Origin: CAVQOB01 sp963714325
GTDB lineage: Bacteria; Pseudomonadota; Alphaproteobacteria; Rhizobiales; Hyphomicrobiaceae
NCBI GenBank assembly: GCA_963714325.1
Contig: CAVQOB010000008.1
Coordinates: 655,929 to 719,928 of the forward strand
Length of the DNA stretch: 64,000 nucleotides
Direction: 5' to 3'
Shown here: one piece after another, positions 1 to 9,505 of the stretch
Position numbering within the stretch: position 1 is the first letter of the stretch
Layout of the letters: each line of letters begins with the position of its first letter
Position numbers and translations under genes: made by a program
The notes under the pieces: model-generated
The model's input: the letters and a program-made list of their open reading frames with translations, nothing else
The model's database searches: none
Told to the model about the DNA's origin: nothing

Positions 1-519
1 GTGACCCTCACCTATCGATTTCATCGCCCCATCTCGGTGCTCTACGCGCGCGCCGTCGGCCCCTATGCCTCAAGCTCAGTCGCGGCATGGAGCCTGATGC
101 TCGATTGGCTCGACGAGCGCCGGTGCCGCGACCGCGTGCCCCAAGGCATTGGCGTTATCCGTGACGATCCATCGAAAACCGGCCAGTTTCTGCGCCGCTA
201 CGATGCCTGCGTGGAATTAATCCCCGGCCTCGAAAGTGATCTGCATGCCGGTATCGGCCGCCAGACGCTGCCCGGTGGTTCCTATGCGATCCACACTCAC
301 ATTGGCCCGCACGCGGCGTTGAATGAAAAGCTGTCCACATTTCATCGGCAATGGTTGCCAGCAACCGGCCACGTCGTCGATGACAGCCGATCGTTTATGG
401 AAATCTATATCGATGACCCCGCAAAAACCGACACGGCAAAGCTCCGTACGGAATTGTGCATTCCTATTCTGACGGCGACAAATACGCTCGAAGTTCACAG
501 CATCGCCAACGTCGCCTGA
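1..519 (+). CDS. GyrI-like effector-binding domain protein
   Basis: A 172-residue protein that resembles the GyrI-like small-molecule binding fold (SbmC/GyrI, also the C-terminal half of some AraC-type regulators). It opens with the YRFHRPISVLYARAVGPY strand typical of this fold and has the conserved PGGSYAIHTHIG segment near residues 90-103. Family members either bind hydrophobic ligands or, in SbmC, protect DNA gyrase; which role applies here cannot be told. The frame is open from the first base with a GTG at position 1, so an N-terminal HTH domain could lie outside the window. Convergent with sodB, sharing a terminator between them. Confidence 0.7.
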   Translation: MTLTYRFHRPISVLYARAVGPYASSSVAAWSLMLDWLDERRCRDRVPQGIGVIRDDPSKTGQFLRRYDACVELIPGLESDLHAGIGRQTLPGGSYAIHTHIGPHAALNEKLSTFHRQWLPATGHVVDDSRSFMEIYIDDPAKTDTAKLRTELCIPILTATNTLEVHSIANVA

Positions 520-550
520 TCGCCAAACCCGCGCTCGTACCACCCCACGC

Positions 551-587
551 AAAACGGCCCCGCTCGGATCCAGCGAGGCCGTTGTTG
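551..587. terminator. Rho-independent terminator, probably bidirectional
   Basis: Inverted repeat AACGGCC (553-559) and GGCCGTT (577-583) with an inner GCT/AGC pair closes a G+C-rich stem. On the minus strand the stem is followed by TTTT, so it is best placed to end sodB; the plus side has GTTGTTG and may end the GyrI-like gene. Confidence 0.6.
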
Positions 588-625
588 AAGGAGTGGCTGC
601 ATGCCTGCCGGCTTCGGACGCGATC

Positions 626-686
626 GGGCATCCGAAGCCGCAAGCAAAGCGGCGGATGCGGGTGGGCATCCGAAGCCGCAAGCAAA
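626..686. repeat. Two direct copies of a 23-bp repeat
   Basis: The 23 bases at 626-648 recur exactly at 664-686, 38 bp apart. Overlapping inverted repeats (GCTTCGGA 611-618 with TCCGAAGC 631-638; CGGATGC 653-659 with GCATCCG 666-672) allow two hairpins. Lies directly downstream of the sodB stop codon. Could be a dispersed intergenic repeat or part of the 3' end structure of the sodB transcript. Confidence 0.7.
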
Positions 687-692
687 CGAGCG

Positions 693-1289
693 TCAGCCCA
701 TCATTTTCTCGACGTGTTCCCAGTTGACCAGATTGTCGACGAAGGCCTCCAGGTACTTCGGCCGCAGATTGCGGTAGTCGATGTAGTAGCTGTGCTCCCA
801 GACGTCGCAGCCGAGGATCGGTTGCGCGCCATGCATCAGCGGATTTTCTCCGTTTGGCGTCTTCATCACTTCGAGCTTGCCGCCCTTTAGCGCCAGCCAG
901 CACCAGCCTGAACCGAACTGCGTCACGCCCGCTTGAATAAAGTCGGTGCGCATCTTGTCGTAGCCGCCGTAAGCCGCGACCAGTGGCTCAAGTTTCCCTG
1001 GCAGCGTCTTGCCGCCACCGCCCTTTTTCATCCAGTTCCAGAAATGGATATGGTTGTAGTGCTGACCGATCTGGTTGATCACCGGCTGATCCTTGGCGGC
1101 GAACGCTTCCTTGCAGATCTGCTCGATCCCCTTGCCGGCATACTTGGTGCCCTCGCCAGCCAGTGTGTTGCCAGCCGTTACATAGGCATTGTGATGCTTG
1201 TCATGGTGGAATTCGAGCGTTTCCTTGGACATGTAGGGGGCGAGGCTGTCGTAGGCATAAGGCAATTTGGGTAGTTCGAACGCGGCCAT
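693..1289 (-). CDS. sodB: Superoxide dismutase [Fe/Mn]
   Basis: Converts superoxide to oxygen and hydrogen peroxide in the cytoplasm. The 198-residue product has normal family length and all four metal ligands: the first His of FHHDKHHNAYV (about residue 28), the His of QHYNHIHFWNW (about 79), and the Asp and His of DVWEHSYYIDYRN near the C-terminus. QFGSGW is also present. The KKGGGG-LPG loop is a form I associate with Rhizobiales SodB. Metal preference was not assigned. An AGGAG Shine-Dalgarno sits about 8 nt before the ATG. Intact, with its own terminator at 551-587. Confidence 0.95.
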   Translation of the reverse strand: MAAFELPKLPYAYDSLAPYMSKETLEFHHDKHHNAYVTAGNTLAGEGTKYAGKGIEQICKEAFAAKDQPVINQIGQHYNHIHFWNWMKKGGGGKTLPGKLEPLVAAYGGYDKMRTDFIQAGVTQFGSGWCWLALKGGKLEVMKTPNGENPLMHGAQPILGCDVWEHSYYIDYRNLRPKYLEAFVDNLVNWEHVEKMMG

Positions 1290-1528
1290 GGTCTGGCTCC
1301 TTGTCTGTGTTGGGGGGAATTGGATGGCGCACCGTAAAGGGTCGCGGTTTCCGACACAAGCGGGGGCCGAAACGGCAGTTTGCTAGGCTGATCTGGGCCC
1401 TTGACGCAACACCTTGGCCGGAAGGGTGATTTCAGGTTACGGTTAGACTGGACGGGCGGTCCGCTTATCGCCACACAGTTCGGTTACATACACGCGGAAG
1501 CGCTAAAATTCATGATGTTGAGGCCGGT

Positions 1529-1790
1529 ATGCTGATGCGGGCAACTCTTGCCACGCTTGCTGGATTGCTTGCGTTTTCTATTGGCTCGGCGTCAGCTGGA
1601 CCTGCGATCCTGTTCGACCAGGCGGACGGGAAGGTACTCTACGCCGAGGATCAGGATAACCTCTGGCATCCCGCGTCTCTGACCAAGATCATGACCGCCT
1701 ACATGGCGTTCGAGGCGATCAAGGCTGGCAAGCTCACGCTCGAAACCAAGCTCCCGACGTCCGAACTGGCCAACGCCCAGCCGCCGAGCA
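1529..1790 (+). pseudogene. D-alanyl-D-alanine carboxypeptidase, 5' fragment (DacA-like)
   Basis: N-terminal part of a penicillin-binding protein 5/6-type carboxypeptidase (peptidase S11), which trims the peptide side chains of peptidoglycan in the periplasm. A signal peptide (residues 1-23, ending SASA before GPAIL) is followed by the mature N-terminus and the catalytic SxxK motif in HPASLTKIMTAY. About 87 residues read as dacA, up to AQPPS; the sequence then becomes the antisense of pilB. The SxN and KTG motifs are therefore missing and the protein cannot be active as read. Resembles Rhizobiales DacA. The truncation coincides with the junction at about 1790. Confidence 0.8.
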
Positions 1791-1800
1791 ATGCGCTGCC
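1783..1800. other. Chimeric junction: dacA-like / pilB
   Basis: To the left the plus strand codes for dacA up to the PPS codons; to the right the minus strand codes for pilB up to AEIAIKAA. Both genes lose their 3' parts at the same point. No insertion-sequence ends, tRNA or att-like repeat is visible. Either a join of two unrelated reads or a real illegitimate recombination; the differing taxonomic flavour on each side favours assembly chimerism. Confidence 0.7.
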
Positions 1801-3066
1801 TTGATCGCGATTTCCGCCGTCTTGAGGTCGCGAATTTCGCCGACCATGATGACGTCCGGATCCTGCCGCAGGAATGCGCGCAGGGCGCCTGCGAACGTGA
1901 GACCCGCCTTCGGGTTGACGTTCACCTGATTGACGCCTGGCAGGTTGATTTCTGCCGGGTCTTCGGCCGTCGAGATGTTGCGTGTCTTCCTTGTTCAGGA
2001 TATTCAGCGCCGGTGTAGAGCGATACCGTCTTGCCGCTACCCGTCGGGCCTGTCACCAGGATCATGCCGTGCGGCCGCGCCAGATGCGTTCATGTACAAC
2101 TTCTTCTGGAAGGGTTCGTAGCCCAAGCGCATCGATTCCGAGCATCGCGCTGGTCGGATCCAGGATACGCACCACGATCTTTTCGCCGAACAGCGTCGGG
2201 CAGGTGCTGACACGGAAATCGATGGCGCGGTTCTTGGAGATGCGCATCTTGATGCGCCCGTCCTGCGGCACGCGTCGCTCGGCGATATCGAGCCGCGACA
2301 TGACCTTGATGCGGGCCGAGATCTTGACGGCGAGCTGCACGGGCGGGCTCGCCAGTTCTTTCAGCATGCCGTCGATGCGCAGGCGGATGCGGTACATCTT
2401 TTCGTAAGGTTCGAAATGGATGTCCGACGCGCCCTTCTTGATGGCGTCGAGCAGCACCTTGTTGACGAACCGGACGATCGGCGCGTCCTCGACGTCGTCG
2501 CGCCCGACGTTGTCCTTCTCCGCGTCGTCATCGCCGCCCGAGACGTCGAGATTCTCGAGATCGAGGTCGTCCTCGGCCAGGCCCGGCATCTGCGTATCGA
2601 CCTGCTCGATGGCCCGGCCGACGATCTGCTGCAGCTTGTCGTCTTCGACCACCACGGCTTCGACCGACATGCCGGTCTGGAACTTGATCTCGTCGATCGA
2701 GTGGAGACTGGTTGGATCGGAGACGGCAACGAACAGACGCTTGCCCCGACGAACCAGCGGCATGACGCGGTGCTTTTGCAGCAGCTTGTCGGACACCAGC
2801 TTGACCACATCCATGTCCGGAACGATGGATTCGAGGTCGAGCAGCGGGACGCCGAACTCCTGGGCGGCGGCGATGGCGATCTCGCGGGCGTCGGCGATGC
2901 CGTTGGAGACGAGGTGCGAGACGAGGTTGGAGTTGGCTTCCTTGCTGGCGGCAATCGCCTGCAGCATGGTCTGCTCGTCCACCAGCCCGTCCTGAATCAG
3001 GCGCTGCGGGAGGCCCTGGAGGGCGACCCGGGCAGTGCTGAGGGCTGGTGCGGCATTATCAATCAT
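1791..3066 (-). pseudogene. pilB: Type IV pilus assembly ATPase PilB, 3'-truncated and frameshifted
   Basis: PilB is the hexameric cytoplasmic ATPase that drives pilin polymerisation. The N-terminal MshEN domain (about residues 15-150) and a linker rich in Asp are followed by the T2SSE ATPase core: DIHFEPYE, RVPQDGRIKMR, Walker A GPTGSGKT (plus-strand 2022-2048 region) and the Walker B region DPDVIMVGEIRD. The reading frame is lost near 2105 and again near 1980, consistent with indels. Coding stops at the junction near 1790, so the C-terminal third, including the tetracysteine zinc region of PilB, is absent. Same strand as pilA and a sulfatase-like gene, an order seen in Xanthomonadales pil loci. 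Confidence 0.88.
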
Positions 3067-3313
3067 GGGGTTACGCGTGCGAGAAGACGGACAATAGGGA
3101 CACTACTCTTACCCTAACCAGCGCTGCCAATCAATTGTCAAATTAGCGCCAATTGTGGCGGACCCCGCGCTGTCGGGGCGAGAGCTACGTCACAACGAGC
3201 ATACGGCCATTAGGACCAGTGCCCCATCCTCAAGCCTGCTGCGCCGACAATGGATCGTCGCGCCCTGGCTACGTACGCAAGCAGGGCAGTCCAGCCGGAC
3301 CTCGGCCGCTACT
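3067..3313. promoter_or_regulatory. Intergenic region upstream of pilB
   Basis: No gene seen. On the minus strand a TTGACA (3141-3136) is followed after 19 bp by TAGGGT (3116-3111), a weak possible sigma-70 promoter for pilB. The spacing is too long to trust. Confidence 0.25.
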
Positions 3314-5194
3314 TCACGGATTGCGCTCTCCATCCACCCACCCGTACTGTCTGGCTGCCAGAGCTTCAGTCCGGACGACCGCATGCAGACTGGTCGGAAA
3401 TTGGGTGCCAGACCGGCCACTGCCTACGGTGCAGCCCGAACGGCCGATGGCAGCCTCGGTGCTCGGGAATCGATGGTTGAGCGCTGCCCATAGCTCGGCT
3501 ACTTCAGGCTTTTCCGCTGCAATGGAGTCGGCAGCGATCCACCGAGGTTGCGCGCCGGGGTGTTCGACGAAAGCCACAAAGTGACCGATTGCACCTGGTG
3601 CCGGGACCGAGGCAAGCATTCGACCTGCTCGCGACGCAGCATACTGCCGGTTCGTCAAAATCTCCCCAAGCGATCCCTCCCTGAAATGGATCCGGTCCGT
3701 AGTCGGGTCAATTCGGTAGAACAAGGCAGCATTGCTCAGCGCGCTGGTGGTAATGGCCTGGCCCAAGGCTACGCCTGGTGGGTTGAATTCAGTCTCAGTA
3801 AAGCGAACGCGTTGGTTCCAATGCGATGCGTCGATTTCGCCCGCCGAAGTCAGGAGCGGAAGGAGGGAGGCGCCATCAAAAGGGGTTTCGCCATCCATAT
3901 CCAGCGCGTCGACAATCGTTGGCGCAATATCTTCCAGGGACGCCGGTGCATCGATGGAACGGCCCGCCGATAGTGTCAGCGGAGTGGTTCCGAACGTTCG
4001 GAAGCCAAGCACCACCTGATATTGCTGCGCGGCAAAGATATCGGTTCCGTGGCCGAAGACTTCGGCCGCGTCCCACGCCTTGCCTGCCTCGTGGGAATCG
4101 GGCACGCGTGCACTTGCCGGTTCGCCTAGCGATTCACCGTGATCCGAGAGGACTACAACGATGGCGTTCTTGAGCGCGCCCTTCTTGCGCAACGCGTTGA
4201 GGACATCCCGGAACTGTTCGTCTACCCGATGAAGAGCCTGCTCATACATGAATGTGGCCTCTGGTTGCCCGGAGGAATCCGTGTGTGGCTTCGCGGAGGC
4301 CCATGTGTAAGGCCAATGTGCCAGAGTCATGTGTACCGCGAGAAATGTGGGTCGTTCGAACGTCAGTTCACTGGCGAGCTCCTCCACGAATGTGTCCGGC
4401 TCGTAGGTGATGCTTGCGGCGCGATTGCCATGTGCATAGGGAAACAGATACCTGCCGAGGTGCGTATTCACCAGCAGATTGGATAGTGGCGTATCGGCAA
4501 AGAAGCCGAGGATGAAGTCCGTGGCGCCCATAGGCGGGGCGATCATCTTGTCGAAGCCGTATGTCTGATCAAGGTTGGAGAAGCGAACCTCATCGATGGC
4601 GTACATGGTCTCGTACCCGTTCCGGCGCAGTATTGCTGGCAGCGTATCGCCTTCCTTGATCAGTTCGCGGGGAAAGAGATTGATCACGGCGCCTGTAATA
4701 TGCGGGTTGCGTCCCGATAGTATCGAGACCCAGGCTGGAAACGTACGGGCCAGTGGAGTGAGCGTGTTGCTAAACACTGTTGAATCCCGCAGAAAATCGT
4801 GTATCGCCGGAGTGATTGTGGCTGCATTGCTGCCAAGCGCCACGTCGGTTCGAAGCGAGTCGACACCGATGAGGATGACGTGTGGTTTAGCGCTTGATGC
4901 TGCCTGGTCGCCCTCCACTTGAGACGAAATCGATAGCAGCGCCAGCAGCGACGCGCTCACCCCGGAAATCGCCAATGCCTTCCTGCTACGTGGTCGCAGC
5001 AAGAGAACCGAGCCTTGCGCTCCGGCACAGCGGACAAGTGTCATGATAATCGCCCCTCCCAAGACAAGACTGGCTGCGAACAGAGGCGTGAAGCCATGCC
5101 AGTTGTTGGCGGCGAACGAGGCATATGGAGAGCCGAGAGAGGACCACGGATACCAGGTTGCATTGGCGGTCAGGATCCACAGAGTGCCAAGCAT
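3314..5194 (-). CDS. Membrane-anchored sulfatase / phosphoethanolamine-transferase-like protein
   Basis: Alkaline-phosphatase superfamily sulfatase domain on a membrane anchor. Metal-binding signatures are visible: HVILIGVDSLRTD (about residue 105), where the nucleophile position is Ser, then VVLSDHGES and FGHGTD. N-terminal hydrophobic helices precede the domain. Further hydrophobic sequence lies upstream, to about 5480, in other frames (for example ALTVSLSLALLLLTYIRIWG), so the real start is probably near 5480 and is lost to frameshifts. The C-terminal 50 residues after HRFPSTEAA look unnatural and may also follow an indel. Such proteins modify surface glycans or lipids; the substrate is unknown. 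It lies between pilA and pilB on the same strand. Confidence 0.75.
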   Translation of the reverse strand: MLGTLWILTANATWYPWSSLGSPYASFAANNWHGFTPLFAASLVLGGAIIMTLVRCAGAQGSVLLLRPRSRKALAISGVSASLLALLSISSQVEGDQAASSAKPHVILIGVDSLRTDVALGSNAATITPAIHDFLRDSTVFSNTLTPLARTFPAWVSILSGRNPHITGAVINLFPRELIKEGDTLPAILRRNGYETMYAIDEVRFSNLDQTYGFDKMIAPPMGATDFILGFFADTPLSNLLVNTHLGRYLFPYAHGNRAASITYEPDTFVEELASELTFERPTFLAVHMTLAHWPYTWASAKPHTDSSGQPEATFMYEQALHRVDEQFRDVLNALRKKGALKNAIVVVLSDHGESLGEPASARVPDSHEAGKAWDAAEVFGHGTDIFAAQQYQVVLGFRTFGTTPLTLSAGRSIDAPASLEDIAPTIVDALDMDGETPFDGASLLPLLTSAGEIDASHWNQRVRFTETEFNPPGVALGQAITTSALSNAALFYRIDPTTDRIHFREGSLGEILTNRQYAASRAGRMLASVPAPGAIGHFVAFVEHPGAQPRWIAADSIAAEKPEVAELWAALNHRFPSTEAAIGRSGCTVGSGRSGTQFPTSLHAVVRTEALAARQYGWVDGERNP

Positions 5195-5643
5195 GAACCA
5201 GAGAATCGTCCAGGTACGAACAGAGTTGGCGCTGTCCGGCCAAGCCCGGCGGGATACATGGGCCAGCCCTAAGCAGAGCAGCCCAAAAGCCCATAAACAA
5301 GTATCAATGAGGCTACAAACAGCGACAAGCGAGTCGCGAGGGCCGTTCCCAGATGGGCTAAGCCAGGATTGCGCTGATGATTTTGCCGTCTAGAGCCGCA
5401 GACTGGGAGTCACCCCAGATCCGGATATAGGTCAGTAGCAGAAGTGCGAGACTCAGACTCACGGTGAGTGCAATATCGAGCCAAGTCCTCTTGGATGGTG
5501 GTGCATGGAATCTACGTTCAGCAATCCAAGTTCGGTATGCGAGGGGCTAATCCGCAATATTTCATGTTGCGCTCATCGTAGCCGCGCTCCTATGCGCGGC
5601 AATTCGGCCAAACATCACGACTGCCATGCCTTCCGTTCATAGC

Positions 5644-5679
5644 CGCCAAAAATAAAGACCCCTCCACAAGGGAGGGGTC
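5644..5679 (-). terminator. Rho-independent terminator of pilA
   Basis: Perfect 9-bp stem GACCCCTCC (5657-5665) and GGAGGGGTC (5671-5679) with a 5-nt loop. Read on the minus strand it is followed by a T-rich run (TTTATTTTT). Placed 50 bp after the pilA stop codon. Confidence 0.9.
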
Positions 5680-5728
5680 CAATTGGTACTTGGTGTGACC
5701 CAAGCCACCGATTCAGCCGCTTGCGATA

Positions 5729-6220
5729 TCAGCTCCGGCAGTTGGCGGGGAGATACTTCGGGAGAACCGACGTGGCGTCGGCGGTCGCTGCGCCCGAAGT
5801 TGGATTGCTACCAACGCTCGCGCGATAGCCGCAATTCCAGATCACGTCGCCGTTGGCGCTGACGGTGGGGCGAAGATCCAAGCGATTCGTTGTTCCAGTC
5901 AGTGCCTGCGTATTTGCCTGCACACCCGCGTACGTGATCTGAATCGTGCCGCCTGTCATGTTAACAGCCGAAACGTACTTGCCTGACGGCGCCGACGTAA
6001 TGCCGATGGCCGCATTGTTTGCCGGCCAAGCGCCATTCGTCGCGTAGGATTCAGCAACGGAAGCCTTGATGGCACTGGCAAGGTTCAGGCCTTCAGTGAC
6101 CTGGGCGCGGACCGTGTAGTCCTGGTACGCCGGAATGGCGATGGCCGCCAGGATGCCGATGATCGCGACGACGATCATCAGTTCGATCAGGGTGAAACCC
6201 TTCTGGATCTGCTTCAGCAT
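5729..6220 (-). CDS. pilA: Type IV pilin, major subunit
   Basis: 163-residue type IVa prepilin. Short leader MLKQIQKG, then the PilD processing site G|FTLIELMIVVAIIGILA with Glu5 of the mature protein present; this helix both anchors the pilin and packs the filament core. Two Cys near the C-terminus (VIWNCGYR and PANCRS) can form the D-region disulfide. An AGGAGA Shine-Dalgarno lies 7 nt before ATG. Preceded by a sigma-54 promoter and followed by a strong terminator, so it is transcribed alone, as is usual for an abundant pilin. Intact, unlike many neighbours. The adjacent glycosyltransferase genes make pilin glycosylation possible, but nothing proves it. Confidence 0.95.
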   Translation of the reverse strand: MLKQIQKGFTLIELMIVVAIIGILAAIAIPAYQDYTVRAQVTEGLNLASAIKASVAESYATNGAWPANNAAIGITSAPSGKYVSAVNMTGGTIQITYAGVQANTQALTGTTNRLDLRPTVSANGDVIWNCGYRASVGSNPTSGAATADATSVLPKYLPANCRS

Positions 6221-6285
6221 TTGAATCTCCTAAACGACTAATGAAATCGGAAAACGACGGCGTCATTCGCCTGAGCTAGTCTTAA

Positions 6286-6300
6286 GCAAGCGCCGTGCCA
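6286..6300 (-). promoter_or_regulatory. Sigma-54 (RpoN) promoter of pilA
   Basis: On the minus strand the sequence is TGGCAC-GGCGC-TTGC (6300 to 6286), a perfect -24/-12 element with 5-nt spacing, 66 bp upstream of the pilA start codon. In Pseudomonas and Xanthomonas pilA is activated at such a promoter by the PilS/PilR two-component system; the same control is inferred here. Confidence 0.9.
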
Positions 6301-6672
6301 CAAGGTCCTGCGCTCCCTAACGGATTGATTTGAATTGGAAAGGAGTCCGGCTCGCGGGCCGTACACAGCGCTCTGGAAAACCCCTGAGTGCCGAAAATTG
6401 ACCGCATGTGACACGAATTGTCGCTTTCCGCCTTCAATCGCGACATTCGCCGGCGCAGTCGGATGGACACGCTCGACGAGCTATCGGTCTTCGGCCGTCA
6501 TGACTGTAGCTCTGAAACCATCCCGAAAAGCGCGGCATTGAATTCCGGGAGCCAGCGCCACGGATTGACTGCTGGCCAATCTATCAGGGCGGCTACGGGT
6601 CTTGCCGCATGTATGCTCCTGAATGGCCGACTAGCGACCACGATATGGAAAGGGCTGCAGATCGATTGCACT
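6301..6672. other. Intergenic region upstream of pilA promoter
   Basis: About 370 bp between the pilA promoter and the end of the next minus-strand gene. No convincing gene. It should hold the activator (PilR-type) binding sites for the pilA promoter, but no clear inverted repeat could be picked out by eye. The C-terminus of the upstream glycosyltransferase may extend into its right end. Confidence 0.35.
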
Positions 6673-8343
6673 TCATAGCCCCGTGTACAGAGGTGGCTCT
6701 GGAGCTGGCAGCTTTGGAGCGGGCTGGGCAGTTGCCAAAGAATGAGGCGAACACGGATCTCCGCATTTCCATGCGCTCAGGGACCCGGGAAACGCGAAGG
6801 GAGCGCCTCTTGGCGCTCACAACGTCCCCTGTGTCTACCAGGCGCCCGTCAATCCGAACTGACTCCTCAGCTTCGAGGCGATACATCCCAGGAAAGGGAA
6901 TCCTCATTTCCACGTCGCCGTCCTCCGGGATGGCAGCCCGCGCACCCGCAACCAAGACGGGCCCCCAATAGGGCACATACATCTTCCCAATAATCTCCCG
7001 GTCTTGAGGAAGAAGACGTTGGAATGCCAGGTGATCAGGCTGAAGAAAACCGGGCGATTGCTCAGGACAAAAGGCCGGGTGCCGTGTTTCAAGCGCTTTG
7101 GGCATGAAGGCAACGCCCTTCTGTCGATAGCCCTGCAGGCCCCAGCCGCTCATGAAAAAATTGACCTTCGGGAATGAAGAAATCATTCCGCTGTGATCGA
7201 CGTAAGGAACCTGGTCCGGGAATATCTGATGAACTGCGGCAATGACTTCGCGTTGTGCCCGCTGTTCATCCCGCCATAGCTGAGCAACGTGAGAATGAAG
7301 CCGACGAGAAGCAGCATGCAGATCGTCGCTCCGATGATTCGGTTCTGTGCGGCGTTGCCCAATCGACGATCGGTCCAGCCTCTCAATGCGTCGAAGGCGA
7401 TGGCCGCGAGCACGCACGCAGGGGCGAACATGACGGGGTAGTAGTACGGAAAACATTGCGGATAGAGGATGGGCACGAGGGCGAGTCCGAACGCCAGCAC
7501 CAGCCTGCGCTTGTGCACCACGGCCAGTGCGATCCCGACTCCTATCAGGATCCAGGCGAGGGCATCCGACACAAGGGACTCCCACAGGAATCCGGCCTGC
7601 GGAATGAACGAGACATCAATCAGCGTCGTTCTTGCAGATCGCAGCGCGAACCCTCCGGCTGTCTCCCTCGGCGCGCTTGTCAGCGACAGCCCCCAGTGAG
7701 CCCCCGTTATGACTGCGGTGATCACCCCTGCCGCAAGCCCGAATCGACCGAGTCGCGCTATTGCGGTACGGAGCTGCGAATAGCCTGGAAGCGCCGAACC
7801 CGGTTCACGGAAGAACACGAGTGCCATGAAAATGGGGGCCGCGAGCGCGGCCTTGATCGTGACGGCCATTGCCAACCCCAGCAGGGCTCCCGCTGTGATG
7901 TCTTTGCGAGCCCCTTTGGACGGTGTGTGAACACGAGCAGCGCAAGCAGCACCAGCGGAGTCAGAAGGGAGTCGGCTCGAAACGAGCCGCCATGCTTGAG
8001 TGTCGACGACATGGCTGCATACGTCAGTGCAGCAAGCGCTGCGGCACAAGGCGAAGTCCACCGGGGACGCGAGCTTCCATGTCAGCAGTATCGTGATGCC
8101 CAGCAGGAACGTCATCATGAGCCGTCCTGCGACGATCTCCCGCATCTCGTCTCCACCCAGCGTGACGAGCCAGCGGAACAGGTGGTGTCCCAATGACTGG
8201 AAAACGAGCGCCAGATCGCCTCTCGCGAGGTCATGGACGTGGCTGAGGAAGAAGAATTCGTCCCAGTTGACGTTCAGTCTCCAGACCAGAAGGACCTTGA
8301 GAAGCAGGATGACGAGGCAGCTCATGAGGGCTGCTTTCTCCAT
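6673..8343 (-). CDS. Polytopic membrane glycosyltransferase (GT39/ArnT-like), frameshifted
   Basis: Integral membrane protein of the GT-C type, which transfers a sugar from a polyprenyl-phosphate donor on the periplasmic side. After a first transmembrane helix (LMSCLVILLLKVLLVW) comes the luminal acidic motif NWDEFFFLSHVHDLARG that carries the catalytic Asp/Glu in this fold, then repeated hydrophobic helices and a soluble C-terminal part. ATG at 8343 (MEKAALMS) is preferred over further-upstream starts because the homologous part begins there. Frame changes are needed near 8050, 7930, 7230 and 6760; the exact stop is therefore uncertain (6593 or about 6673). Divergent from the GT2 gene at 8508. 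Confidence 0.65.
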
Positions 8344-8507
8344 GGCGCCATTGCTAGTCCATGGCGCGTGCTCTACCCGGCTCGATAGCTGTCCATGCTG
8401 CTCGCCGCTAATCCGGCTTGAAATGCCAGTCGCGTGAAGATCGGGATCCACAGAGCAGGAGCATCAGCGCCTTTACATTTTCTTCCGGCCGCGAGATCGT
8501 TGCACCC

Positions 8508-9482
8508 ATGCGTAAACTGATCATCCAGATACCGTGCTTCAACGAGAAGAAACCCTTGGGAAGACCCTGGGTACGTTGCCCCGTTCCGTTCCCGGCTTTG
8601 ACAAGGTGGAGTGGCTGGTCATTGATGACGGAAGTCGCGACGGGACCGTCAGGGTGGCTCGTGAGTGCGGCGTCGAGCATATCATCTCCCTGCCGCACAA
8701 TCGCGGACTGGCGCGCGCTTTCATGGTCGGGATCGAGGCTTCCCTGAAGGCGGGTGCCGACGTCATCGTCAATACCGATGCCGACAACCAGTATGACGCT
8801 GCGTGCATCCTGCGCTGGTCGAGCCCATCCTTGCCGGCCGCGCGCAGGTCGTGATCGGTGAACGGCCGATCATGGCTGTGCGCGAGTTTTCCCTTGTCAA
8901 GAAGTTGCTGCAGCGGCTTGGCAGCGCCGTCGTGAAACTGGCCAGCAACACGAGCATCCCCGATGCGCCGAGCGGCTTCCGTGCCATCCACGCAGAGGCT
9001 GCCCTGAAGATGGTGTGTTCAGTGACTACAGCTACACGCTCGAAACCATCATCCAGGCCGGGCGCAACAATATCGCGATCACCTCGGTTCCGGTCACGGT
9101 GAACCTGGTCACGCGCCCGTCCCGGCTGGTGCGCTCCATTCCGTCATATGTGCGCCGCTCGCTGCTCACGATCATACGAATCTTCATCCTGTACAAGCCG
9201 CTGCGCTTCTTCATTTACGTCGGGACGGTGTTCCTGCTGCCTGGACTCGCGATCGGGCTGCGGTTCTTTCTCAGTTACCTGGAAGGGCGGGGGCAAGGTC
9301 GTATCCAGTCCTTGATCCTGGCCGCAGTGCTGTTGCTCACGGCAGTGGTGGTTTATGCAGCTGGCATCATTGCCGACCTGACTGCGGCGAATCGCACGCT
9401 GATTGAAGAGGTGAGGATGAGATTGTTGCGCGAAGAGGTGCGGCGCGCCCGGATGGATTCCGGAGAGCAAAGGGCGGGCTGA
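8508..9482 (+). CDS. Glycosyltransferase family 2 (polyprenyl-phosphate sugar synthase-like), frameshifted
   Basis: GT-A fold enzyme that probably loads a sugar onto undecaprenyl phosphate (DPM1/GtrB type). Visible motifs: IIQIPCFNE at the N-terminus, VIDDGSRDGT, the DxD-containing VNTDADNQY, and SGFRAI. Two C-terminal hydrophobic segments (FFIYVGTVFLLPGLAIGL and LILAAVLLLTAVVVYAAG) anchor it in the membrane, the layout of GtrB-like proteins. Indels near 8560, 8810 and 9010 split it into three frames. Together with the two GT-C proteins on either side it makes a plausible donor-synthesis plus transfer pair. Confidence 0.82.
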
Positions 9483-9505
9483 AGCCCCGCGCTGCACTCC
9501 TGCGA

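Noticed and set aside
2361..3117. Open frames overlapping pilB on both strands
   Set aside because: Ser/Arg/Pro-rich or acidic shadow translations of the pilB coding sequence, without any motif.
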